From Novosphingobium sp. (GTDB taxonomy: Bacteria; Pseudomonadota; Alphaproteobacteria; Sphingomonadales; Sphingomonadaceae), in contig JACKKY010000001.1 of assembly GCA_024236175.1 (NCBI GenBank), positions 682,001 through 746,000 on the forward strand: DNA of 64,000 nt, read 5' to 3'. Shown in pieces: positions 7,173 to 16,231 of this stretch (its first letter is position 1; each line of letters starts with the position of its first letter). The translations under genes were made by a program, and so were the position numbers. Below the pieces are notes generated by a model, which had not been told where the DNA came from, did not search any database, and was given only the letters and a program-made list of their open reading frames with translations.

Positions 7173-8983
7173 CACTTCCTTCCGAACAGCTTCTCGATAT
7201 CGCCGTGGGCGAGCTTCACCCAGGTCGGCCGACCGTGGTTGCACTGGCCGGAACGCGGGGTCCGCTCCATCTCGCGCAGCAGGGCGTTCATCTCGGCAAC
7301 CGACAGCGCCCGTCCGGCCCTGACCGAGCCGTGGCAGGCCATGGTGGCGAGCACATGGTCGAGCTTTTCGCCGAGCAGCAGCGTATCGCCGTGCTGGGCC
7401 AGGTCGTCGGCGATGTCGCGAACGAGCGCCTGGACGTCACTCGTGCCGAGCACCGTCGGCACGGATCGCACGAGCATGGCGGCAGGTCCGAAGCGCTCCA
7501 CGACAAGGCCCAGCGCGGCGAGCTTGTCGGAATTCTCCTCGATCCGATCGCAGGCCGGTTCGTCCAGTTCCACGACTTCGGGCAGCAGCAGCGCCTGCGC
7601 CGTGGCGACGGCGTCTCCGGCGCCAGCCGAGCGCAACCGTTCGAGCACGAGCCGCTCATGCGCGGCATGCTGGTCGACAATGACCAGCCCGTCCTCGGCC
7701 TCGGCGACGATGTAGGTTCCGGCGACCTGACCGCGCGCGACGCCGAGCGGATATTGCTCTGCGTCCTGCGCCGCCTCCTCCGCGGGTTCCGCCCGCGCTG
7801 CCGGAGCCATCAGGTCCTGCTCGTACCCGCGCCCAAAACCGGAAAACGCCTGCCCGGGTTCGCCGACCCGCGCAGGCTCCCGGCCGTGCTCCCGGGCGAA
7901 CAGGGAGCGCAGCGATGCGGGCTCGGGCGACGGGACGATGGGCTCCGACTGCCAGTTGTCCATGGCGGACGCCGCGGGGCTCTGCGCGCTGCGCCGGCCC
8001 GACGTGTCGAGCGCGTGGCGCAGGGCCCCGACGATGAAGCCGCGCACAAAGGCCGGGTCGCGGAAGCGAACCTCGGTCTTGGCGGGATGGACGTTCACGT
8101 CCACTTCCTCCGGCGGCAGGTCAAGGAAGAGCGCCAGCACCGCGTGCCTGTCGCGGGCCAGCATATCGGCATAGGCGCCGCGCACCGCGCCGATCAGCAG
8201 CCGGTCCTTCACCGGACGCCCGTTGACGAACAGATACTGGTGATCGGCGGCGCCCCGGTTGAACGTCGGCAGGCCGGCGACGCCCGTCAGCCGCGCGGGG
8301 CCTCGCTCCGCGTCGATCAGTACGCCATCTTCGGCCAGTTCGCGGGCGACAATGCGCGAAACCCGCGCGGCCAGGGTCTCGCCCGGCTGCACCGCGAGAG
8401 TCCGCCTGCCATCATGTTCGAGAGTAAAGCCGATCTCGGACCGGGCCATTGCCAAGCGGCGCACGGTATCGAGGCAGGCGGCATATTCGCTGCGCGGCGT
8501 GCGCAGGAACTTGCGGCGCGCCGGCACGCGCGCGAATAGCTGGTCGACGCGGATGCGGGTTCCGGGCGGCAGCGCCGCAGGCTCGTCGACGGCGAGGTCG
8601 CCGTGATCGACGACCCGCCGCCAGCCTTCGTCCCTGCCGCGCACGCGGCTTTCCACCGTCAGCCGCGACACGCTGGCGATGGACGGCAGGGCCTCGCCGC
8701 GAAAGCCGAGCGTGGAAACCAGCTCGATATGCTCATCGGGCAGCTTGGAGGTGGCATGCCGCTCCAGCGCGAGCGCGATTTCCTCCGGCCCCATGCCGCA
8801 GCCGTCATCGGTGATCTCGATCATGTCCAGCCCGCCGGACGCCAATCGCACCGAGATGGATGTGCTTCCCGCATCTATCGCGTTTTCGACAAGTTCCTTG
8901 AGCGCGGAGGCAGGTCGTTCCACCACTTCGCCGGCGGCGATGCGGTTGACGAGTTCCTCGGGAAGGCGGCGTATTTCAGGCAC
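7172..8983 (-). CDS. mutL: DNA mismatch repair protein MutL
   Basis: 603 residues from GTG at 8983, which starts exactly at the conserved VPEIRRLPEELVNRIAAGEV; the upstream extension is not conserved-looking. N-terminal GHKL ATPase motifs: NAIDAGSTSI, DDGCGM and TLGFRGEALPSIASV. A low-complexity linker runs about residues 320-400. The C-terminal dimerisation/endonuclease domain has the DQHAAHERLVLE motif and CNHGRPTWVKL, so this is the latent-endonuclease type found in bacteria without MutH. It is divergent from mreB, with 187 bp between the starts. Confidence 0.96.
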   Translation of the reverse strand: MPEIRRLPEELVNRIAAGEVVERPASALKELVENAIDAGSTSISVRLASGGLDMIEITDDGCGMGPEEIALALERHATSKLPDEHIELVSTLGFRGEALPSIASVSRLTVESRVRGRDEGWRRVVDHGDLAVDEPAALPPGTRIRVDQLFARVPARRKFLRTPRSEYAACLDTVRRLAMARSEIGFTLEHDGRRTLAVQPGETLAARVSRIVARELAEDGVLIDAERGPARLTGVAGLPTFNRGAADHQYLFVNGRPVKDRLLIGAVRGAYADMLARDRHAVLALFLDLPPEEVDVNVHPAKTEVRFRDPAFVRGFIVGALRHALDTSGRRSAQSPAASAMDNWQSEPIVPSPEPASLRSLFAREHGREPARVGEPGQAFSGFGRGYEQDLMAPAARAEPAEEAAQDAEQYPLGVARGQVAGTYIVAEAEDGLVIVDQHAAHERLVLERLRSAGAGDAVATAQALLLPEVVELDEPACDRIEENSDKLAALGLVVERFGPAAMLVRSVPTVLGTSDVQALVRDIADDLAQHGDTLLLGEKLDHVLATMACHGSVRAGRALSVAEMNALLREMERTPRSGQCNHGRPTWVKLAHGDIEKLFGRK

Positions 8984-9170
8984 GGTCCACAAGCTAGCGA
9001 CGAACCGCCGCGAATTCGAGACGGGAAACCGCAACACTCACCCGAATTCGACACAAATTTTTGGCGTTTCTGCGACGCTTGCGTTAAGCAGCCGCCTTTC
9101 ATGCGCAACAGCCGGTCAACACCTGCTGCCAATCAGGCAGTAAGTGCCCAGCAAGTTTACGGATTTTTCG

Positions 9171-10217
9171 ATGTCTTCGATATTTTCGCGATTCTTCAAA
9201 TTCGGTTCGCAGAATATGGCAATCGACCTGGGTACGGCGAACACGCTGGTCTATGTCCAGGACCGGGGTGTCGTCCTCAACGAACCGTCGGTCGTCGCGA
9301 TCGAAACCATCCACGGCGTCAAGAAGGTCAAGGCCGTCGGCGACGACGCAAAGATGATGATGGGAAAGACGCCGGACAATATCGAGGCGATCCGCCCGCT
9401 GCGTGACGGCGTCATCGCCGACATCGAGATCGCCGAGGAAATGATCAAGCACTTCATCCGCAAGGTGCACGGCAAGCGCAGCCTGTTCCGCTATCCGGAA
9501 ATCGTGATCTGCGTGCCGTCGGGTTCCACGTCGGTCGAGCGCCGCGCGATCCGCGATGCCGCTTCCAATGCCGGCGCCAGCCAGGTGTTCCTGATCGTCG
9601 AGCCGATGGCCGCCGCGATCGGCGCCGACATGCCGGTGACCGAACCGGTCGGCTCCATGGTCGTCGACATCGGCGGCGGTACGACGGAAGTCGCGGTGCT
9701 GTCGCTGCGCGGGCTGGCCTATACCACCTCGGTCCGGGTCGGCGGCGACAAGATGGACGAGGCGATCGTCAGCTATGTGCGGCGCCACCACAACCTGCTG
9801 ATCGGGGAAGCCACCGCCGAACGCATCAAGAAGGACTACGGCGTCGCCACCGTGCCCGCGGACGGAACCGGCGAGACGATCCACATCAAGGGCCGCGACC
9901 TCGTGAACGGCGTGCCCAAGGAAATCACCATCACCCAGGCGAATATCGCGGAAGCCCTGTCCGAACCCATCGGTTCGATCATCGAAGGCGTGCGCATCGC
10001 CCTGGAGAACACGGCTCCCGAACTTGCGGCCGACATCGTCGACCAGGGCATCGTGTTGACAGGAGGCGGTGCGCTCATCAGGGGCCTCGACGAGTATCTC
10101 CGCGAAGAGACGGGCCTGCCGGTCAGCATCGCCGAGGATCCGCTGTCCTGCGTGGCGCTCGGCACCGGGCGGGCAATGGAAGACCCGATCTATCGCGGCG
10201 TGCTGATGACCGCTTGA
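9171..10217 (+). CDS. mreB: Rod shape-determining protein MreB
   Basis: 348 residues, with ATG at 9171 giving MSSIFSRFFKFGSQNMAIDL. It is the actin-like cytoskeletal protein that positions the elongasome. Phosphate loops: DLGTANTLVY near residues 18-27 and DIGGGTTEVAVLSL near residue 165. The adenosine motif GGGALIRGL is near residue 292. Full length. It is the first gene of mreBCD-mrdA-rodA; a 65-bp gap with a large hairpin separates it from mreC, while the later genes overlap. Confidence 0.97.
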   Translation: MSSIFSRFFKFGSQNMAIDLGTANTLVYVQDRGVVLNEPSVVAIETIHGVKKVKAVGDDAKMMMGKTPDNIEAIRPLRDGVIADIEIAEEMIKHFIRKVHGKRSLFRYPEIVICVPSGSTSVERRAIRDAASNAGASQVFLIVEPMAAAIGADMPVTEPVGSMVVDIGGGTTEVAVLSLRGLAYTTSVRVGGDKMDEAIVSYVRRHHNLLIGEATAERIKKDYGVATVPADGTGETIHIKGRDLVNGVPKEITITQANIAEALSEPIGSIIEGVRIALENTAPELAADIVDQGIVLTGGGALIRGLDEYLREETGLPVSIAEDPLSCVALGTGRAMEDPIYRGVLMTA

Positions 10218-10232
10218 GTTTCAGATGTAAGC

Positions 10233-10261
10233 GCGGCCCAGCCTGACGGTCAGGCGGCCGC
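10233..10261 (+). other. GC-rich hairpin between mreB and mreC
   Basis: Two stacked stems, GCGGCC/GGCCGC and GCCTGA/TCAGGC, with a 2-nt bulge and a 3-nt loop. No T-run follows. It sits just upstream of the mreC ribosome-binding site (GGAACGGAGAGAGC) and could lower read-through or protect the mreB message, setting a high MreB:MreCD ratio (inference). Confidence 0.45.
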
Positions 10262-10282
10262 CAGGAACGGAGAGAGCATTAC

Positions 10283-11164
10283 ATGGCGCCGTCCGCAAAT
10301 CGGCGCTCCGGCCATTCCCGTAGGGCGCAGTACAGCACCTTCATTGCCTATTCCGCCGGCGTGCTCGGCGCTGTCATCGGCGCTGCTTTCCTTTTGGTTT
10401 CGATCTTCAATCCCGGCCTGTTTTCAGGGGCGCGGGCGATGGGCGCTGCTGCCGCCGAACCCGGCGGCGAGGTGCTTGCGGGCACAAGGCAATCGGGCCG
10501 GGGCGTTGTCGCCTCGATCGAAGGCTATTTCCGGGCAGGCAGCCAGAACGCACGGCTGAAGCGCGAGCTGCGCGAAGCGAAGGTCCGTCTCGTCGAAGCG
10601 CAGGCCGTGGCCAGCGAGAACCGTCGCCTCAAGGCGCTGCTCGGGCTGGCCGAGAAGGATTCCAAACCCGTCGTCTTCACGCAGATCACCAGTTCCAGCG
10701 CTTCCAGCACGCGGCGTTACGCCAACCTTGCGTCCGGCTCCGGGGACGGCGTGGCCGTGGGCATGCCGGTGCGAACCGAAACCGGGCTGGTCGGCCGCGT
10801 GCTCGAAGTGGGCCGATGGAGCTCACGCGTGTTGCTCGTCACCGATACCGAAAGCGTCGTGCCGGTCCGCCGGGCCCGTGACGGCCTTGCCGCCTATGCC
10901 CAGGGCCTGGGCGACGGCACCCTGCGGATCAGGCTGATCAATCTCGGCATCAACCCGTTGAAGAAGGGCGACGTGCTGGCGACTTCGGGGTCCGGCGGCC
11001 TTTATCGGCCGGGCACCGCGCTTGCAGTGGTGACGAGGGTTACGAAGGACGGCGCGGTCGCGCGGGTGCTCAGCGATCCGGCAACTGCAGAATATGTCAT
11101 GGTCGAGGAAGCCTGGGCTCCTCCGCCAACGGCCGGTCCGGAGCAGGAAACCCCGGCGCCGTGA
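10283..11164 (+). CDS. mreC: Rod shape-determining protein MreC
   Basis: 293 residues. A Pro/Arg-rich cytoplasmic start is followed by one membrane helix (about residues 22-47). A coiled coil comes next (NARLKRELREAKVRLVEAQA, about 85-115), then the periplasmic beta domain with GDGVAVGMPV and GLVGRVLEVG. It bridges MreB to PBP2/RodA in the elongasome. The stop overlaps the GTG start of mreD. Confidence 0.95.
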   Translation: MAPSANRRSGHSRRAQYSTFIAYSAGVLGAVIGAAFLLVSIFNPGLFSGARAMGAAAAEPGGEVLAGTRQSGRGVVASIEGYFRAGSQNARLKRELREAKVRLVEAQAVASENRRLKALLGLAEKDSKPVVFTQITSSSASSTRRYANLASGSGDGVAVGMPVRTETGLVGRVLEVGRWSSRVLLVTDTESVVPVRRARDGLAAYAQGLGDGTLRIRLINLGINPLKKGDVLATSGSGGLYRPGTALAVVTRVTKDGAVARVLSDPATAEYVMVEEAWAPPPTAGPEQETPAP

Positions 11165-11718
11165 GCGGGCTGCGCCTGTTCCAGCGCAAGGGCGCGAAAG
11201 GCCGCCCTCGGATCAACCGGGTGCCGTCGCCCGCGCTTGCGCTCGGCATTCCCTGGGCCAGCGTGATGCTTGCCTCCATCGCGCCCGGCTGGTTCCTGAT
11301 CGCCTCCGCCCCCGTGCTGCCGCCGTTCGGCCTGCTGATGCTGATTTCCTGGCGCCAGCTGCGGCCCGGCGTGTTGCCGATCTGGGCCGGGCTTCCGCTC
11401 GGCATGGTCGACGATCTCTACAGCGGCCAGCCGATGGGCAGCGCAATCCTGCTGTGGTCCGTCGCCTGCATCGTTCTCGACGCGGTCGAAGAGCGGCTGC
11501 CCTGGCGCAACTTCGCAACCGAGTGGCTGGTGGCAAGCGGGCTGATTTCCGCCTATATTCTGTTAAGTCTCGCGATTGCCAACATCGCAGGCGGGTCAAC
11601 GCATATACTGGTAGTCGTGCCGCAGATCGTCGTTTCAGTGCTTCTCTTCCCCCTCATCGGCCGCATTGTCGCCGCTCTTGACCGCACCCGCCTGACGCCG
11701 ATCGTGGAAATCGGCTGA
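11161..11718 (+). CDS. mreD: Rod shape-determining protein MreD
   Basis: 185 residues, GTG start overlapping the mreC stop by 4 bp. It is a polytopic membrane protein of about five helices, with the conserved PFGLLMLISWRQLRPGVLP and GLPLGMVDDLYSGQPMG regions typical of alphaproteobacterial MreD. Its stop overlaps the ATG of mrdA by 1 bp. It is the membrane partner of MreC in cell-wall elongation. Confidence 0.93.
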   Translation: MSGLRLFQRKGAKGRPRINRVPSPALALGIPWASVMLASIAPGWFLIASAPVLPPFGLLMLISWRQLRPGVLPIWAGLPLGMVDDLYSGQPMGSAILLWSVACIVLDAVEERLPWRNFATEWLVASGLISAYILLSLAIANIAGGSTHILVVVPQIVVSVLLFPLIGRIVAALDRTRLTPIVEIG

Positions 11719-13838
11719 TGCCGAAGGGCACGCCCCATGTGAGCGTGGCAACGCTTCGCCTGAGCTTCGATCGACGCACGGTCGCACTGGGCGCGCTGCA
11801 AGGCGGGATCGGCGTGCTGCTCGCGGGACGGATGGGCTATCTCGCCGTCGCTCAGAACCGCAAGTACCAGCTCGAAGCCGAAAGCAACCGCGTCAACCTC
11901 ACGCTGATACCGCCGCGGCGTGGCTGGATCCTCGATCGCAACGGCGCGCCGCTTGCGTCCAACCGGGCTGATTTCCGCGTCGACGTCATCCCCGACCGGA
12001 TGGTCGACAGCGCGGACACGGTCGCCCAGCTCGGCGAATTGCTGCAGCTCACCGCCATCGAAATCCGCGACCTCAAGGACAAGCTGGAGGATTCGCACGG
12101 TTTCGCCCCCGTGGAAGTCGCGTCCGGTCTCGACTGGGATCGTTTCGCGGCAGTCAGCGTGCGGCTTCCCGACCTGCCGGGCGTGGTGACCCAGCGCGGC
12201 TATTCGCGATACTATCCGACCGGCCCGTCCGTCGGCCACCTGATCGGCTACGTCGGCACCGCCTCGGCGGAAGACTACGAGCAGGAGCGCAATCCGCTGC
12301 TGGTCACGCCGGGCTTCAAGATCGGCAAGGACGGCCTCGAGAAACAATTCGAGAAGACGCTGCGCGGCAAGGCCGGCGCGCGGCGTGTCGAAGTGACTGC
12401 TTCGGGACGGATCGTGCGCGACCTCGATACCCGCGACGACGTGCAGGGCGAGTCGGTCCGCCTGACGATCAACGGGCCCTTGCAGGACTATGCCGCGCGC
12501 AGGCTCGGCCCGGAATCGGGCGCCGTGGTGGTCATGGATTGCCACAACGGCGACCTGCTGTGCGCCTCGTCGATGCCCAGCTTCGACCCGAACAGCTTCT
12601 CGGACGGGATCGGCCGGATCGAATGGAAGATGCTGCGCGACGACGATCACGTCCCCTTGCGCAACAAGGTGCTGCGCGGCCTCTACCCGCCCGGATCGAC
12701 CGTCAAGCCCATGGTTGCCCTTGCGTTTCTGGAAGCGGGGCTGGACCCCGAGGAAACCGCTTTTTGCGGCGGCGGCCTGCGCGTCGGCAACCGCGTCTTC
12801 CACTGCTGGAACCGCCGGGGCCACGGCCGGGTCGACATGGCCAAGGGCATCTACCAGAGCTGCGACGTCTATTTCTATCACTTCGCCCAGAAGATCGGGA
12901 TGGAGAAGATTGCGGCGATGGCCCGGCATCTCGGCCTGGGAGAGGAGTTTCCGCTGCCGGTGCTGGGCCAGTCCTACGGCACCGTGCCCGATCCGGAATG
13001 GAAGCTGCGCAAGTATGAGCGCGAGTGGCAGACGTTCGATACCGTCAACGCCACGATCGGTCAGGGCTATATGCTGGTGAACCCGCTGCAGCAGGCGGTC
13101 ATGACAGCGCGCATCGCCAGCGGCAGAAAAATCATGCCCCGGCTGGTCTTCGACAAGACCGCCCCCCCTGCGGAATCCCTCGGCATTCCCCAGGAACACC
13201 TCGACTACGTCCACAAGGCGATGTCGGATGTGGTCAACGGCCCCGGTACTGCAAGAAGGGCCAGGCTGCCGATCGAGGACCTGCTGCTTGCCGGCAAGAC
13301 CGGCACAGCGCAGGTCGTCAGCCTCAGTGTCAGCAGCGGCAAGAGCGGCCCCTGGAAATACCGCGACCACGGGCATTTCGTCTGCTTCGCGCCGTTCGAC
13401 AAGCCGCGCTACGCCTGCGCGGTGGTGATCGAGCATGGCGGCGGCTCCAGCGCCGCCTATCCGGTCGCGCGCGACGTGATGACCTATCTGTTCGATCCGA
13501 AGAAGGCGATGGAAGTCCTGACCGGGCTCGAAGAAGGGTGGGGCGGCACCGCGCAGGAACGGATGGATGCCAAGTACAGCGCCTACGCCGCCGAATTTGG
13601 CGAAAGCGCGCCGAAAGTGGGCGAAGCAGCCGCGGAACGCGCGGTGACGGAAAACGAGCAGTCCGGCTCCGCACCTGACCAGCCGATCGTTCGCGAGGCG
13701 CAGGCGCCGAGGCCCGAACCGGACAGCGGCACGCTCGTGCCCGACAGTGACGGGCCACGAGCAACTCCGACTCCGCAGCAGGCCCCCTCCCCGTCGGCGG
13801 CCACAACGCCAACCGCCAGCCCGAGGCCCGCCGAATGA
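11718..13838 (+). CDS. mrdA: Penicillin-binding protein 2 (elongation transpeptidase)
   Basis: 706 residues. The N-terminal membrane anchor is followed by the dimerisation domain (NLTLIPPRRGWILDRNG, about residues 58-75) and the transpeptidase domain. Catalytic Ser-x2-Lys is in GSTVKPM (Ser327, Lys330), and KTGTAQVV is near residue 530. It cross-links side-wall peptidoglycan with RodA. The protein is longer than most PBP2 because of a 90-residue Pro/Ala/Glu-rich C-terminal tail after the catalytic domain. The stop overlaps the rodA start. Confidence 0.96.
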   Translation: MPKGTPHVSVATLRLSFDRRTVALGALQGGIGVLLAGRMGYLAVAQNRKYQLEAESNRVNLTLIPPRRGWILDRNGAPLASNRADFRVDVIPDRMVDSADTVAQLGELLQLTAIEIRDLKDKLEDSHGFAPVEVASGLDWDRFAAVSVRLPDLPGVVTQRGYSRYYPTGPSVGHLIGYVGTASAEDYEQERNPLLVTPGFKIGKDGLEKQFEKTLRGKAGARRVEVTASGRIVRDLDTRDDVQGESVRLTINGPLQDYAARRLGPESGAVVVMDCHNGDLLCASSMPSFDPNSFSDGIGRIEWKMLRDDDHVPLRNKVLRGLYPPGSTVKPMVALAFLEAGLDPEETAFCGGGLRVGNRVFHCWNRRGHGRVDMAKGIYQSCDVYFYHFAQKIGMEKIAAMARHLGLGEEFPLPVLGQSYGTVPDPEWKLRKYEREWQTFDTVNATIGQGYMLVNPLQQAVMTARIASGRKIMPRLVFDKTAPPAESLGIPQEHLDYVHKAMSDVVNGPGTARRARLPIEDLLLAGKTGTAQVVSLSVSSGKSGPWKYRDHGHFVCFAPFDKPRYACAVVIEHGGGSSAAYPVARDVMTYLFDPKKAMEVLTGLEEGWGGTAQERMDAKYSAYAAEFGESAPKVGEAAAERAVTENEQSGSAPDQPIVREAQAPRPEPDSGTLVPDSDGPRATPTPQQAPSPSAATTPTASPRPAE

Positions 13839-14947
13839 ACCGCTCCATCGTTCCCGAGCCGGTCGCGCGCCAGCCCTGGCAGATCATCCTGCCGCTTGTC
13901 GCGCTCGTCGCGCTGGGCTCCGCCGTCCTCTATTCCGCTTCGGGCGGGCATTTACAGCCGTGGGCGCTGACTCATTTCCTGCGCTTCGCGGTGTTCCTGG
14001 CCATGGCCCTGATCATGGCGCGAATTCCGCGAGACCTCTTCAAGATGGCCGCCTATCCGATCTACGGGGCGATCATCGTGCTGCTGGTGCTGGTCGAGCT
14101 GCTCGGCGCGATGGGCGGCGGCAGCCAGCGGTGGCTCAATCTGGGCTTCATGACGCTGCAGCCGTCGGAATTGATGAAACCGGCGATCGTGCTGGTCCTA
14201 GCTCGCTTCTACGGCAGCCTGCCTGCAGGCGTAACGGCTAGCTGGCGCGGTCTCGCTCCGGCTGCGGGCCTCGTTGCCCTACCCGCCGCCCTCGTCCTGC
14301 TGCAGCCGGATCTGGGAACGGCGCTGGCGATCTGCTTCGCCGGCGGCGTCGTGATGTTCCTGGCGGGCCTGCCGCTGCGCTGGTTCGTCGGCGCGGGCCT
14401 GGCAGGCGCGGTAGCTGCGCCCCTCGCGTTCTTCGCGGTGCTGCACGACTATCAGCGCAGGCGGGTGACCACCTTCCTCGATCCCGAAAGCGACCCGCTC
14501 GGAGCAGGCTATCACATCACCCAGTCCAAGATCGCGATCGGCTCGGGCGGCATCATGGGCAAGGGCTTCGGCAACGGCTCGCAAAGCCATCTCGAGTATC
14601 TGCCCGAAGCGCACACCGATTTCGTCTTCGCGACGATGGCCGAGGAATGGGGCATGCTGGGCGGGCTTTTCGTGCTGTTCGTCTTTGCGATCGTCCTCAA
14701 CTGGGGCATCCGCGTGGCGCGGGGCGGAACCGACCGGTTTTCACGCCTGCTCGCGGCCGGCATGACGATGACGATCTTCTTCTACATCGCCGTGAACCTG
14801 ATGATGGTGATGGGCCTCGCCCCGGTTGTCGGCATTCCGCTACCCTTCATGAGCCATGGCGGCTCGTCGATGATGACGGTCATGATCTGCGTCGGCGCGA
14901 TCATGGCGGTCGACCGCTGGCGGCAGCGTCCGACCGGGCTCACTTGA
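13835..14947 (+). CDS. rodA: Peptidoglycan glycosyltransferase RodA
   Basis: 370 residues, SEDS family with about ten membrane helices. Signature segments include QRWLNLGFMTLQPSELMKPA, LVLLQPDLGTAL, the periplasmic HTDFVFATMAEEWG and the C-terminal GIPLPFMSHGGSSMM. It polymerises lipid II in the elongasome with PBP2. It is the last gene of the operon and overlaps mrdA by 4 bp. tRNA-Lys follows 89 bp downstream on the same strand. Confidence 0.96.
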   Translation: MNRSIVPEPVARQPWQIILPLVALVALGSAVLYSASGGHLQPWALTHFLRFAVFLAMALIMARIPRDLFKMAAYPIYGAIIVLLVLVELLGAMGGGSQRWLNLGFMTLQPSELMKPAIVLVLARFYGSLPAGVTASWRGLAPAAGLVALPAALVLLQPDLGTALAICFAGGVVMFLAGLPLRWFVGAGLAGAVAAPLAFFAVLHDYQRRRVTTFLDPESDPLGAGYHITQSKIAIGSGGIMGKGFGNGSQSHLEYLPEAHTDFVFATMAEEWGMLGGLFVLFVFAIVLNWGIRVARGGTDRFSRLLAAGMTMTIFFYIAVNLMMVMGLAPVVGIPLPFMSHGGSSMMTVMICVGAIMAVDRWRQRPTGLT

Positions 14948-15036
14948 AAAATTTGTCGCGAATCCCCTTTTAACGGGGCGAGCAATCGCTATAGGAGGCC
15001 CTCCCGCCGATTCGGCAGGCCTTCCAAGGCCAGTGT

Positions 15037-15112
<76 letters not shown>

Positions 15113-15161
15113 TTTTTCAGACATTTACCGATGATCGGGCGGCACATCCGTGCCGCATGGA

Positions 15162-15998
15162 TCAGGAAGACTGTTCGGGCGGCTGCTGGACGAGACGGAA
15201 GGCCTTGCAGTTGGTCAGGTCGCGCCAGAAGGCCATGCCCTGATAGCGCTGGCACAGATCGGGCGGCAGGATCGTCTCCCGCCTGCGCGGCTCGACCTTG
15301 CGGTGGACCCGGTGCAGTCCGCGCACGCCGAGCTGCGTGTCGAACTCGGGCGCGTCATATTCGACATTGTCGAAATCGTGCTCGAAATATTCCTCGCCCA
15401 GGAACTGGTAGAGCAGCTTCAGCACGTCCGCCGGTTCGGACACGAGCAGGTCATAGTCGACGATCAGCAGATGCTCGGCATGATCGCTCCAGCAAGCCTC
15501 GCGCAGGGCGTGATAGGGAAAACCGACCAGCCGGTTGGCGTGCGCCAGCGCCTCCAGCCGCGTGTAGACGGTGGCGCGCTCGGCCGGGTTGTTGAACAGG
15601 GCGGTGTTCTCGAAAGCGTCGGCGCGGAACTGGCGCTCGAGCGAATCCATGATCCAGGCGATGTCGCGCACGCAGCAGATGACTTTCGCATCGGGAAAGA
15701 CCTGCAGCAGGGCGGACAGCTTGGCCGTCCAGGCCCGGTTGGTATCGAAGATGACCTCTTCTTCGTGATTGCCGTAATAGCTGTCGAACAGGCCCTTCAG
15801 CAGCCGGCGGCGCTGCTCCGTGCTGACCATCGTCGAAAGCTCGGATCCGGCCGAGACCTGAGACACCATGCCTTCGAACAGGGTTGCGACCGGAGAGGAC
15901 ATGCCGGCGTGAAACCGCGGGTTCTGGCGCAGCAGTGCGGCAAGCAGCGTAGAACCAGAACGCGGCAGTCCTGAAATGAAATGAAATTTCGAGGCCAT
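15162..15998 (-). CDS. Sulfotransferase family protein
   Basis: 278 residues. The N-terminal PAPS-binding 5'-phosphosulfate loop is GLPRSGSTLLAALLRQNP (residues about 10-27). A 3'-phosphate motif region lies near residue 100-125 (VICCVRDIAWIMDSLE). It has the general length and pattern of the bacterial Sulfotransfer_1/3 families and would transfer sulfate from PAPS to a hydroxyl or amine acceptor in the cytoplasm. No PAPS synthesis genes are in view. It is transcribed away from the giant protein gene, with 233 bp between the two starts. Confidence 0.85.
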   Translation of the reverse strand: MASKFHFISGLPRSGSTLLAALLRQNPRFHAGMSSPVATLFEGMVSQVSAGSELSTMVSTEQRRRLLKGLFDSYYGNHEEEVIFDTNRAWTAKLSALLQVFPDAKVICCVRDIAWIMDSLERQFRADAFENTALFNNPAERATVYTRLEALAHANRLVGFPYHALREACWSDHAEHLLIVDYDLLVSEPADVLKLLYQFLGEEYFEHDFDNVEYDAPEFDTQLGVRGLHRVHRKVEPRRRETILPPDLCQRYQGMAFWRDLTNCKAFRLVQQPPEQSS

Positions 15999-16231
15999 AT
16001 CCTACAGAATTGTTGCAATGATGCATCAGCGATCCATTTGCATGGATCATTCCTTTGCTCCGGGATCAAGCAGTATAATCGATTACTGCAAAATTTTCCG
16101 GGCTTCCGGTTGCATAGTCACTGCCGACCCTTCAACGTCCCGCGCGGGTGGCTGCTTCTCGTGTAGAGTCGAATATCCGAACAGTCGACCGGCCGCCTGC
16201 CGAGCATGCGAACAACATCACAGAGGCGGCG

